Origin: Streptomyces liliiviolaceus
GTDB taxonomy: Bacteria > Actinomycetota > Actinomycetes > Streptomycetales > Streptomycetaceae
Direction of reading: 5' to 3'
Length of the DNA stretch: 64,000 bases
Assembly (NCBI RefSeq): GCF_018070025.1
Contig: NZ_JAGPYQ010000001.1
Span: forward strand, 1,612,001 to 1,676,000
The position numbers and the translations under genes were made by a program. The notes under the pieces were generated by a model. That model was not told the origin of the DNA, ran no database searches, and saw only the letters and a list, made by a program, of their open reading frames with translations. Shown piece after piece: positions 9,595 to 17,010 of this stretch. The first letter of the stretch is position 1. Every line of letters begins with the position of its first letter.

Positions 9595-9624
9595 TGAGAC
9601 CTTAGCTTGGGAAGCTTAGGTTCT
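9595..9624. repeat. Imperfect palindrome containing a tRNA-Gly anticodon-like core
   Basis: CTTAGCTT-GGG-AAGCTTAGG forms an inverted repeat. Its centre, AGCTTGGGAAGCT (9604-9616), is identical to the anticodon-arm core of tRNA-Gly(CCC), also found at 11590-11602 and 18311-18323. Because the motif is itself palindromic, a chance match is less unlikely than 13 bases suggests. See the finding on a decayed attachment site. Confidence 0.45.
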
Positions 9625-9782
9625 CGGTAGGAGGCTGCTTGGCTGAACTGCGGCGGAGCGGGAGCGGGACCTGACTGAGCGGCGATCTGGTCCCCGTCAT
9701 TCCCCGTGGTTCCCCGCACGATCTGGCACGTGTCTGGCACGGGTGCTGCCGTCGGCTCCGGGCGCTTGCCGTGAACCGCGGC

Positions 9783-10052
9783 CTACTCGTAGATGGTCGC
9801 AGCCTGCAAGGCTCGCGCTACGAAGTTCCAGTCACCATTGGCGGGCAGATGGCGGCCGGCGTTGCTGTACCAGCCATCCGCGTCGTCGATCCAGGCTGCC
9901 AGTGCCTCTAGGAAACTCGCGAGGTCCGCGTTCTCCCATACGCGGCCCTCCTCGGTGTGGCTGCGGTGGAGGGCGCGGACGAAGGCAGCCAGGTCCGTTC
10001 TGCTGTTGACGTGATCAGGAGAAGTGCTCACGAGCGGCACCCTACTTGGCAC
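9783..10052 (-). CDS. DUF7660-like small protein
   Basis: 89 residues. The sequence follows the layout I associate with the DUF7660 family: a short N-terminal helix (LAAFVRALHRSHTEE), the ENADLASFLEALAAWIDD core and a C-terminal NFVARALQAATIYE ending. Proteins of this kind are often encoded near polymorphic-toxin or immunity loci, and an Imm1-like gene follows here. Molecular function is unknown. The ATG at 10052 may not be the true start; a GTG further in would also leave the core intact. Confidence 0.7.
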   Translation of the reverse strand: MPSRVPLVSTSPDHVNSRTDLAAFVRALHRSHTEEGRVWENADLASFLEALAAWIDDADGWYSNAGRHLPANGDWNFVARALQAATIYE

Positions 10053-10062
10053 GCCCGTAGAG

Positions 10063-10076
10063 CTCGTAACACGATC
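10063..10076 (+). repeat. Outer copy of the IS5 terminal inverted repeat
   Basis: CTCGTAACACGATC is exact and inverted with respect to 11457-11470. Flanking bases also match, giving about 19 of 21 positions. It is a better partner of the right-hand IS end than the sequence directly beside the transposase stop codon. Confidence 0.7.
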
Positions 10077-10169
10077 ATGACGTCTTGGTCCCCCTAGTCG
10101 TGTCGTGGTGGAGCGTGAAAGCGTGGCTCAGGATCGTGGGCGATGACCTGTGTGGGGAGGAGGGGCTGG

Positions 10170-10571
10170 ATGAGTGTGGTGTGGGCGGCTACGTCGCCGG
10201 AATCGGGACTGTTTCACCCGGTTGAGAGACGTTCAGAGGTGGAAGATCTGTCAGGCCGCTTCAACGACCTGCGTTCCCGTGGCCAGGGGTATGTCGAGGT
10301 TCGGTTGCCGAACAGGGAGTTCCCGGTGCTGACTCTGGCCTTCCGAGATGATCACGCGGTCGTCCATCTGATGAGTAACACCGAGCGGATGTCTCTACTC
10401 ATGGGCGACGGCACCGTGCCCTCGGGTGCCGAGGTCGAAGTCCCGATCATCGACGACCTCACCGCGTTCACGGGCAACTTTGTCCTGGATACCCATCGGG
10501 CGTGGAACCTGGTGCACGACTTCACCCAAACGCGATCGGCCCGCCCTCGGGGTGAGTGGTGTGAGTTGTAG
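10170..10571 (+). CDS. Imm1-family immunity protein
   Basis: 133 residues. The ATG at 10170 is chosen over the ATG at 10143 because of the GGGGAGGAGGGG ribosome site just before it. The protein has the Imm1 layout: an aromatic N-terminal strand, FPVLTLAFRDDHAVVHL, then LLMGDGTVP and IDDLTAFTGNFVLD, ending in a Trp-containing helix and GEWCEL. Imm1 proteins neutralise co-encoded secreted or contact-delivered toxins. No cognate toxin lies next to it, so it may be an orphan. It lies between an outer copy of the IS terminal repeat (10063) and the IS5 transposase, which raises the possibility of transport with the IS. Confidence 0.75.
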   Translation: MSVVWAATSPESGLFHPVERRSEVEDLSGRFNDLRSRGQGYVEVRLPNREFPVLTLAFRDDHAVVHLMSNTERMSLLMGDGTVPSGAEVEVPIIDDLTAFTGNFVLDTHRAWNLVHDFTQTRSARPRGEWCEL

Positions 10572-10590
10572 CCAAAAGCTCGCGCCGCGA

Positions 10591-11124
10591 TCATGATCGG
10601 TGCTTCTTCAGGCGCCTCCAGCAGATGAGGCCGCAGGCCAACGAGACGAAGGCGTCGTGGAGTTCGGTTCTGCGTTCCCAGCGGACGGCGAGGCGTTTGA
10701 ACTGATGGAGCAGGGCGAAGGTCTGCTCCACGACGTAACGGAGTTTGCCGAGGCCCTTGATGTTCGGGGCGCTCCTGCGGGAGATGACCGGCAGGATCCG
10801 GCGCTTGCGCAGCTCCTCGCGGTGGGGGTTGGAGTCGTAGCCCTTGTCGCCGAGCAGTGAATCGGGGCGGCGGCGTGGCCGGCCGGGACGCCCGGCCACG
10901 GGCGGGATGCCGTCGACCAGGGCGAGGGTTTGGGTTACGTCGTTGACGTTCGCAGCGGTGGTGATGACTTTGAACGGGGTGCCACGGCCGTCACAGATCA
11001 AATGATGCTTGCTGCCCGTCTTCCGCCGGTCGACCGGTGACGGACCGGTGTCGGCTCCCCCCTTTTTCGCGCGGATGCGGGAGCCGTCCACACACGCGGG
11101 ACCAGTCGAGCTCTCCGGCCGCAT
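10591..11124 (-). CDS. IS5 transposase, catalytic DDE frame (orfB)
   Basis: This frame encodes the RNase-H-fold transposase part. The first catalytic Asp is in ACVDGSRIRAKKGG, the second in LLGDKGYDSN, and the Glu is in RYVVEQTFALLHQFKRLAVR, ending FVSLACGLICWRRLKKHRS. The listed start at 11124 is not a likely translation start. The domain is meant to be reached from the upstream frame. A -2 shift at TGG TCC CGC joins the frames exactly as WSR-ACVDGS, which also fits loss of one CG from a CGCGCG run. Confidence 0.85.
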   Translation of the reverse strand: MRPESSTGPACVDGSRIRAKKGGADTGPSPVDRRKTGSKHHLICDGRGTPFKVITTAANVNDVTQTLALVDGIPPVAGRPGRPRRRPDSLLGDKGYDSNPHREELRKRRILPVISRRSAPNIKGLGKLRYVVEQTFALLHQFKRLAVRWERRTELHDAFVSLACGLICWRRLKKHRS

Positions 11125-11398
11125 TCAGCTCGGCGAGCAGAATGCGGTGCAGCCGGTCAAAGACCCCGGCCTGCTGCCACCGATCCAGACGCCGCCAGCA
11201 GGTCTGTCCGGAGCCGAATCCCAGCTCCAGCGGCAGCAGTTGCCAGGCTATGTCGTTGTGGAGCACGTACAGGATGCCCTGCAGACACAGCCGGTCCGCC
11301 ACAGGCCGGGGCCCCGGTGATCGCTCAGGCCAGGGCGGCAGCAGCGGCTCGATCAGCATCCACAAATCGTCATCCACCATCCATGGCCGGGTACTCAC
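10991..11398 (-). CDS. IS5 transposase, upstream frame (orfA)
   Basis: GTG start at 11398. The 135-residue frame opens with the DUF4096-type domain of IS5 transposases: WMVDDDLWMLIEPLLPPWP, GILYVLHNDIAWQLLPLELG, TCWRRLDRWQQAGVFDRLH. The family consensus runs only to ELDWSR. Beyond that (VCGRLPHPREKGG) the frame is wrong, and the correct continuation lies in the overlapping frame. The complete transposase therefore needs a frame change near 11097. Confidence 0.85.
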   Translation of the reverse strand: MSTRPWMVDDDLWMLIEPLLPPWPERSPGPRPVADRLCLQGILYVLHNDIAWQLLPLELGFGSGQTCWRRLDRWQQAGVFDRLHRILLAELNAAGELDWSRVCGRLPHPREKGGSRHRSVTGRPAEDGQQASFDL

Positions 11399-11515
11399 AC
11401 TCTCCCGAACGGCCGAATCGTCACATCGGTCACGCCCGACCAGGGCACCTCAACAAGATCGTGTTACGAGTTCTTAGGGCACATGGAGGGGATGGCACCC
11501 TCGAATTGGACTGGA

Positions 11516-11603
11516 CAACAAGAAACCCCCGGGTCGATGACCTGGAGGTTCTGCATGGAGCGGGTGACGAGAATAGAACTCGCACTCTCAGCTTGGGAAG
11601 CTG
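11516..11603 (-). repeat. Displaced tRNA-Gly 3' part (left attachment copy)
   Basis: Ungapped match to 18237-18324 with four mismatches. It includes the terminator hairpin, acceptor 3' strand, CCA, T-arm and anticodon arm of tRNA-Gly, but no 5' half. One T-loop base is changed (AATAGAACTC against AATCGAACTC). Confidence 0.9.
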
Positions 11604-11818
11604 CGATCATTTGGGGCTGGTTCGGGCGCTAGCCTGGGCGACTGACTCGGGTGCGGCCTCGTCGGGCTCGGCTGCTTGCACCGTGGTTCCCTGCTGTTCC
11701 CCGCTCGATCTGGTGCGCTTGTGGTGCGGTCCGTTCGCGTGCGGCATCGGTAGACAGCTGTACCAACGGGCGCTCCCGGCGCTGGTTCACAGCACCTGCC
11801 CGGCCGGGTTTGTGCTGC
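11604..11818. other. Accessory non-coding stretch beside the left attachment copy
   Basis: No convincing gene is seen. The sequence at about 11675-11735 (CCGTGGTTCCCTG, then GTTCCCCGCTCGATCTGG) resembles that at about 9690-9740, suggesting the remains of a shared attachment-proximal sequence, possibly an integrase 3' end. Confidence 0.4.
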
Positions 11819-14800
11819 TCACCAAAGTCGATCATATAGGGGTGCGTATGCCTCTGCCATGGCTACGGATTTCTCTATCTCCTTACGAGCGCGTTGATCC
11901 GGGTCCTTCGATTCTTGCTCCCGAAGGGAGGAGACGGCGCGGGTGTCGGCAGCCCAAATACTTCCTAGTATTTGGGCTGCCACAATACGCACCTCCGGAT
12001 ATGGAGAACTGGTGAGGAATTCTACGAGCGATTCACGATCCTGGTCAGAGCCATCTCGGCTAGCACGGGCGCGAAGGTCGCGGATGAGGTCCTCAACGAT
12101 TGGGTTTCTAGTCCAGTATTTAGCCAGCACGTCGAAGGCGTGGGTGCGCACCTTCTCATGAGGGTCTTCAGCGGCCCGAACCTCGACGAACTCTCGTGTG
12201 CCGGGGTCCTCGCCCCATTGTGCGGCAAGCGTGTCTAGAGCATCGCAGCGCACGTCTTCGTGGGGGTCTTCCGTGGCATGGTGCTGGATGAGCTCGCGCA
12301 CGGTGGCATCCTTGGCCCAGTGAGTGGCGAGGGCGTTCAGAGCCCAGCGGCGCATGTACTGGTGGGGGTCCTGTGTAGCGTGATGTTGAACGAGCTCTCG
12401 CACGGCGGGGTCTTTTGTCCAGTGATCAGCGAGGGCGTCGAGTGCATCGCTGCGCACGTACTCGTTGGAGTCTTGAATTGTGATTTGTTGGATGAGTTCG
12501 CGCACAGCGGGGTCCTCGGCCCAATTTTGGGCGAGCGCTTCAAGGGCCTCACTGCGTACGAACTCGTTGGGGTCTTGGGTTGCGCTGTGCTCAATGAGTT
12601 CACGCACAGCCGGGTCCTCAGGCCAGTAGATGGCGAGCGTTGGGAGGGCTCTGCTGCGTACGTCTTCGTGGGGGTCTTCGGTGGCGCGGCACTGGACGAA
12701 CTCTCGTACGGTGGGGTCCTCGGCCCAGTACTCGGCGAGCGTTGGGAGGGCTCTGCTGCGTACGTCTTCGTGGGGGTCTTCGGTGGCGCGGCACTGGACG
12801 AACTCTCGTACGGTGGGGTCCTCGGCCCAGTACTCGGCTAGCGCATCTAGAGCGCCGCTGCGTACGTCTTCGTGGGGGTCTTCGGTGGCGCGGCACTGGA
12901 CGAACTCTCGTACGGTGGGGTCCTCGGCCCAGTAGCTGGCGAGCGCGAAGACGGCCCAGCGGCGTACGTACTGGTGGGGGTCTTCGGTGGCGCGGTGCTG
13001 GACGAGCTCTCGTACAGTGGCATCTTCGGTCCAGTAGTGGGCGAGCACGTCCAACGCATCGCTGCGGACCAAGTCAGCAGAGTCGTGTAGAGCAAGGTCT
13101 TGCGCGAGCCGGAATACCTTGTCCTCTTGTGGCCACTTTCGCGCGAGATGCGGCAGAGCATTAGCCCGAGCGGCCGGTTGCCAGGCTCGAGATGCAATAG
13201 CCGAAAGAACGTCCATATCTGTAAACAAGCTATAGGCCGCGGCGGACGATCTTATTCCGCCTCCGGACACATGGAGCCAACGGCGTATCTGGCGACTGCC
13301 GGCCCACTGGGGTCCGAGAGAGTTTAGCGACGCATCAGTGTCTGCGGCGACGTTAGGGGGGACGACGTGATTGCGCTCCCAGTAGTGGGTCAGGGCCACT
13401 GCTGTCTTGATGCTTTGTTCTTTAAGTGCCCCTATTCGACGTACCTCGGTCAAGGCTCGCAATGCCAGGACAGCAGGTGGAGCTACGAGCTCTATCTCGT
13501 TGTCTGCTTCAAGTGCCAATATTTTTTCGATCGCCGAGGCGGCCACCTTTTCACCTAGTTGCCCCAGGATTAGCAGCAGCACCTCATGCCATGCTGGGTC
13601 AGGGGCATGACGGGAAAATATTTCATCGAAGAGCTCTTCGTCGGTTAGTTCCCGCTGTTCGTATTGGCGAACAATGTCAGAGGCGGCAAGGTATTCCAGG
13701 AAGGCTCGGTGCACGAATCCGTATACCTGGCTACCGTAGAGGCTGAGGATGAAGTTGCGTTCGCGAAACTGCTTGACCATGGCTCGGCTTACTTTTCTTG
13801 CCCGCGCCATATCAAGTTGGAGTGTTTCGCGAAGGTATTCGGTGAAGACTTTTTCGACTTCTTCGCCGAGGACATGGTTTCCGGCGATGCCATCCTCGCC
13901 GCTTTGCATGTGGCGAGCGAGCCGTTCGAGCATCTCGCGGCGGTCGCGGTCGTCGAGGTCCGCGATGGCACGGACATCTGGCGTTAGCTCGAGGTGCTTC
14001 GTATCTTCATCCCAGTGAGCGATCAGGACGTTCACGGCATGCTGATATACACCAGCTCGATCGCGGGGGAGCCTCTGTCGACGGGCGATGATTGCGAGAA
14101 TCGTCAGCAAGAGTGGGTTGCCTGCAAGTTCCCGCACTGGTCGTGAGCGTGTAATGGCGTCGCTTAACCGGTTACGCAGTCGGTCGGATTCCTGTTTATT
14201 GGCTGGACAAACTGCTTCGTACCAACGGATGGTGAACGTCGAGATTTGTTCGTTGTCCAGAGTCTGAATCATGTAGTGCCGGAAGCCCGCAGCGTCGAGG
14301 GTGTGGCGATTGTATCCAATCACTCGGGAAGTCACGACGACACGGATGCCTGGATAACGAGCAGCGAAGCCTTTAATCCGGCGCGTAACGTCGTCTCGAA
14401 CGCGTGGCTCGAAAAGCTCGTCAAGGCCATCGAAGACGACAACTGCCTGTCCACTCACCAAGCAGTGATTGAGCAAGATCGGCGCTGGAGCATGCCCTTC
14501 GTATTCGTGTATGTAAGCCAGGAAATCCTCGAAGGATCTTTCTCTCCAGTTCGCGTCGGCGTAGCGGCGCAGTTCGACTACGACTGGTAGCATCCCAGTG
14601 AGCGGTTCAAGTGCGCCCGTAAGTGCCCGTGAGGTGAGCGAGAGTGCCAAGTAGCGGGTAAGTGTTGACTTTCCTGCTCCAGGATCGCCGAGTAGCACGA
14701 CACGACCGGACTCCGCAGACGCAAGAGTCTCCAGCAACTTAACTGCAGGGCGCTCTCGATACGCCTGACGGGCTTGCTCCCATGTCTCTCGATCGATTCC

Positions 14801-15274
14801 AGGTGCCTGTGGAGTGTCCGCCTTGCTGTTGGGAACTTCGCCAGCTTCAATCAATCGGCGATGCAGTTCGACAGGTAACTCCACGGGTGGTGGATCGGCG
14901 CGAAGCAGCGGCGGCACAAAGACCTCACTCAATTCAACCCCAGGATGCTCACCCTCGGTAGTGGGTATGAGGGCTTCCAGATCCAGGCGGCCGTAAGTTT
15001 CTCGAAGCTGTTGAGCGTAGGTGCTGAATGCGTTACGGATTTCCTCTTCGGGTAATGAGGTGTCGCCGTGGGAGTTGAGACCATTTAAGAAAACAAACGT
15101 ACGATTATCTTGGACAGTGCTACCTTTCCCCGTTGCGTTATATGTGGCGTCACCACCTGCCCCGATTGCGCTAGTTCCGCGCGCTATTACTTGCTTCAGA
15201 GCATCGGGGGAGGGGCCGGGGTCGGAGTCACCGGCCCCACTTTCCGGGCCGCCTGGATAGAGGTTATGGGTCAC
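11819..15274 (-). CDS. NACHT-HEAT STAND NTPase, probable antiphage NLR-like protein
   Basis: 1,151 residues; the GTG start at 15274 overlaps the TGA of the upstream membrane-protein gene (GTGA). Residues 29-55 carry a Gly-rich motif (SAIGAGGDATYNATGKG) shared with that neighbour. The NACHT domain follows: Walker A GDPGAGKST (196-204), Walker B VVVFDGLDEL (278-287) and sensor VVVTSR (312-317), then a winged-helix/helical region ending FVHRAFLEYLAASD. Residues about 730-1070 are ten 34-residue HEAT-like units of the type ATEDPHEDVRSRALPTLAEY. Known bacterial NACHT proteins sense phage components through the C-terminal repeats and oligomerise. No nuclease, TIR or protease effector domain is fused here, so killing must come from a partner. 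Confidence 0.9.
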   Translation of the reverse strand: MTHNLYPGGPESGAGDSDPGPSPDALKQVIARGTSAIGAGGDATYNATGKGSTVQDNRTFVFLNGLNSHGDTSLPEEEIRNAFSTYAQQLRETYGRLDLEALIPTTEGEHPGVELSEVFVPPLLRADPPPVELPVELHRRLIEAGEVPNSKADTPQAPGIDRETWEQARQAYRERPAVKLLETLASAESGRVVLLGDPGAGKSTLTRYLALSLTSRALTGALEPLTGMLPVVVELRRYADANWRERSFEDFLAYIHEYEGHAPAPILLNHCLVSGQAVVVFDGLDELFEPRVRDDVTRRIKGFAARYPGIRVVVTSRVIGYNRHTLDAAGFRHYMIQTLDNEQISTFTIRWYEAVCPANKQESDRLRNRLSDAITRSRPVRELAGNPLLLTILAIIARRQRLPRDRAGVYQHAVNVLIAHWDEDTKHLELTPDVRAIADLDDRDRREMLERLARHMQSGEDGIAGNHVLGEEVEKVFTEYLRETLQLDMARARKVSRAMVKQFRERNFILSLYGSQVYGFVHRAFLEYLAASDIVRQYEQRELTDEELFDEIFSRHAPDPAWHEVLLLILGQLGEKVAASAIEKILALEADNEIELVAPPAVLALRALTEVRRIGALKEQSIKTAVALTHYWERNHVVPPNVAADTDASLNSLGPQWAGSRQIRRWLHVSGGGIRSSAAAYSLFTDMDVLSAIASRAWQPAARANALPHLARKWPQEDKVFRLAQDLALHDSADLVRSDALDVLAHYWTEDATVRELVQHRATEDPHQYVRRWAVFALASYWAEDPTVREFVQCRATEDPHEDVRSGALDALAEYWAEDPTVREFVQCRATEDPHEDVRSRALPTLAEYWAEDPTVREFVQCRATEDPHEDVRSRALPTLAIYWPEDPAVRELIEHSATQDPNEFVRSEALEALAQNWAEDPAVRELIQQITIQDSNEYVRSDALDALADHWTKDPAVRELVQHHATQDPHQYMRRWALNALATHWAKDATVRELIQHHATEDPHEDVRCDALDTLAAQWGEDPGTREFVEVRAAEDPHEKVRTHAFDVLAKYWTRNPIVEDLIRDLRARASRDGSDQDRESLVEFLTSSPYPEVRIVAAQILGSIWAADTRAVSSLREQESKDPDQRARKEIEKSVAMAEAYAPLYDRLW
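12637..12945. repeat. 102-bp near-identical tandem repeats (HEAT units)
   Basis: The segment beginning CGTACGTCTTCGTGGGGGTC recurs at 12657, 12759 and 12861 with almost no change. Each period encodes one 34-residue HEAT-like unit of the NACHT protein. The flanking units (12240-12630 and 12960-13080) are the same length but clearly diverged, so the central copies are a recent expansion. Confidence 0.9.
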
Positions 15275-15696
15275 CTTTCCACGACCTCACTTCCGTCGCC
15301 GATTGCATTGCCTGTCGCATCATCTCCAGCCGCTACCGCCCCTCGCCCTTGGGCGGTTACCTGTTGTTGGGATGGTGCACCTGGACGGCGGCTCGAGTTG
15401 GGAGAGGAAGCACTGCGAGTGACCTTGGCGTTCTTCCCTATTGCATTGCCAGTAGCTTTCCCGCCAGCTGCCACTGCTCCGCGTCCACGCGCCTGGATCG
15501 AAGCGCCACTAGATTGAGTCTGGCGTATTTCGAAATAAACGCTTAGCGAACATCCGACGAGCCCAATAACGGCACCTACTATGCTCGCTACTCGGTCACC
15601 TGTGTCTAGATCGACGAGGACAGCTACCAACACCAGCCCCACCGCAGTGAGGCCGCACAGTCCAGCGATGGTCCACATGACCCGTGCAGTGCCCAC
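15271..15696 (-). CDS. Two-helix membrane protein with two Gly-rich motif repeats, probable partner of the NACHT protein
   Basis: 141 residues from GTG 15696, which has a GGGGGAGG ribosome site 8 nt upstream; longer starts up to 15780 lack one. Transmembrane helices lie at about residues 7-29 and 36-56. The C-terminal half carries two copies of a 27-residue motif, GRGAVAAGGKATGNAIG (within 67-93) and GRGAVAAGDDATGNAIG (within 113-139), separated by a Ser/Pro linker. The same motif occurs near the N-terminus of the NACHT protein encoded immediately downstream. The 4-nt overlap implies translational coupling. I infer a membrane-disrupting or membrane-anchored effector recruited by motif-motif assembly. 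No catalytic domain is present. Confidence 0.8.
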   Translation of the reverse strand: MGTARVMWTIAGLCGLTAVGLVLVAVLVDLDTGDRVASIVGAVIGLVGCSLSVYFEIRQTQSSGASIQARGRGAVAAGGKATGNAIGKNAKVTRSASSPNSSRRPGAPSQQQVTAQGRGAVAAGDDATGNAIGDGSEVVER

Positions 15697-16227
15697 AAGA
15701 TCCGCCTCCCCCAAGCGACTAAGTCCCGGACAACGACTCGAGCCCGTGAACCGACGACTCACTCTAGGTGAAGAGACCATGCCCTATCTCAGTATCTGGC
15801 CACGATGGCTGAGGCGCGACATAGTGCAGACTGCGATGCACCGAGAACACCGATGCCTGCGCCTTAAAGGTCGGTGGAGCGGGTTTGGGCTGGACCTGCT
15901 CGGTAAAGTACGACGTTGGGGCCATGATCTTCGAGGCTCGCGCCGAAGTGGCTCCGTAAAGCCGTGGAGCCGACCGCCCCAGCCACGACGTACCCCTTCT
16001 CTGGCATTAAGTGGCTGATTGCTGTGCGCGGCACGGGCGCCGGCCGGGCTGGAGCGGGGCGGAGACGGGAGCGCAGGCTCGGTCGGGCGTCGGGCCGTGC
16101 GCGGGGAGCGGAGCGAGCCGCCTTAAACCGTAGAGAAAGTTATAACTCAGTCGGACTGCTGGGGCTTTCTATGCCTCAGTTGATGCTTGGCAGGCTGGCG
16201 GCGGATGAGTGACCGCGATATCAGCAG
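15697..16227. other. Intergenic region upstream of the NACHT operon
   Basis: About 530 bp with no convincing gene. On the minus strand, TAGAGT near 15763 could be a -10 box for the membrane-protein/NACHT operon, but no good -35 is visible. The GC-rich run around 16030-16120 resembles sequence often seen near Streptomyces integration sites. Confidence 0.4.
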
Positions 16228-17010
16228 TTAGAACGGTGGCTTCTCGCTGCATCCGTCGGAACCGGGAGTGTGTTCCCACGGTGATGAGTCGGCGGGCGGT
16301 AGGTCGGTGTCGCAGAATTCGAAGGGGTTTCGTTGGCCTTCGAGTCCTGTGGAGTCTTCGCCCCATGCGTCCAGTGCGTCGATGGCTCGTTCGCGGTGCT
16401 GCCACAGGTCGCTCGTGCCCAGCACTTCGCGGATCGAGGGCGCCAGGGCGTGCCGGTGGTGGAGTAGTTGAGGATCGTCCAGGAGAGGGATGCAGGCTGT
16501 GAGCGCTGCTTCGCGTACGTGGCGATCTGGATCGTGCGTCGCGTCGTGCGCTGCGGTGAACAGCAGTGGGCGTATCTCAAGGATGCCCAGGGCCGGCGGG
16601 TAGTCGTTGAGTGGGAAGCCGACCTGTCGGCTTGTCTTCGCCGCTTCGTTGGTGACTTCGCTCGCGACTGAAGCGATCCAGGACAGCAGTTCGGCGCGCA
16701 TGGGCCCGGGGAAGGAACCGCGTCTCTTATCGACACTCCAGGCCGTTCGCGGGTCCGCGAGGACCGCAGCCACGTAGAGGGCTGTGGCCACCGTTGCGCT
16801 GTAAAGGGTGTTCTGGTGGTGCAGGGTGCCGTACAGATACTCCAGCGCCTCTGTTCGCACGCTCTGATCGCGGTCCCAGAGCGCGACCAGCTTCGTAGGC
16901 GCGTCCGTGGCAGGTCCGTAAGCGTGCTCCAGTGCGGCCCAGTCGGTACTTGTCAGCGTGTGGTGGGGCTCGGGCAGGTCGAGGTGACGAGAGCCGCTGG
17001 CGTGCGTCAT
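16228..17010 (-). CDS. HEAT-like helical-repeat protein
   Basis: 260 residues from ATG 17010 (MTHASGSRHLDLPEPHH), overlapping the stop of the DUF1152 gene by ATGA. The protein is helical, with HEAT-like repeats recognisable by Asp-containing turns before VRxEALE-type helices: DRDQSVRTEALEYLYG, DPDRHVREAALTACIPLLDD, then WQHRERAIDALDAWGED. The last 30 residues are Pro/Ser-rich. Such repeats usually bind protein partners. Coupling to DUF1152 suggests that the two products work together. Function is unknown. Confidence 0.75.
   Translation of the reverse strand: MTHASGSRHLDLPEPHHTLTSTDWAALEHAYGPATDAPTKLVALWDRDQSVRTEALEYLYGTLHHQNTLYSATVATALYVAAVLADPRTAWSVDKRRGSFPGPMRAELLSWIASVASEVTNEAAKTSRQVGFPLNDYPPALGILEIRPLLFTAAHDATHDPDRHVREAALTACIPLLDDPQLLHHRHALAPSIREVLGTSDLWQHRERAIDALDAWGEDSTGLEGQRNPFEFCDTDLPPADSSPWEHTPGSDGCSEKPPF

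Larger units (their letters stand above)
10574..11472 (-). mobile_element. IS5-family insertion sequence, about 0.9 kb
   Basis: The element holds two overlapping transposase frames on the minus strand. The right terminal repeat lies at about 11457-11472 (GATCGTGTTACGAG). A degenerate left terminal repeat is seen at about 10574-10597 (about 17 of 24 matches), ending in the palindrome GATCATGATC. An almost perfect second left repeat lies 0.5 kb further out at 10063. Target-site duplication could not be decided. Confidence 0.75.

Noticed and set aside
12260..12841. 193-residue plus-strand frame across the HEAT repeats
   Set aside because: It is periodic only because the opposite-strand gene is periodic; the composition is unlike a real protein.
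12236..13080. Tandem repeats considered as a CRISPR array
   Set aside because: The 102-bp period is continuous, has no unique spacers and is translated as HEAT units in the NACHT protein.
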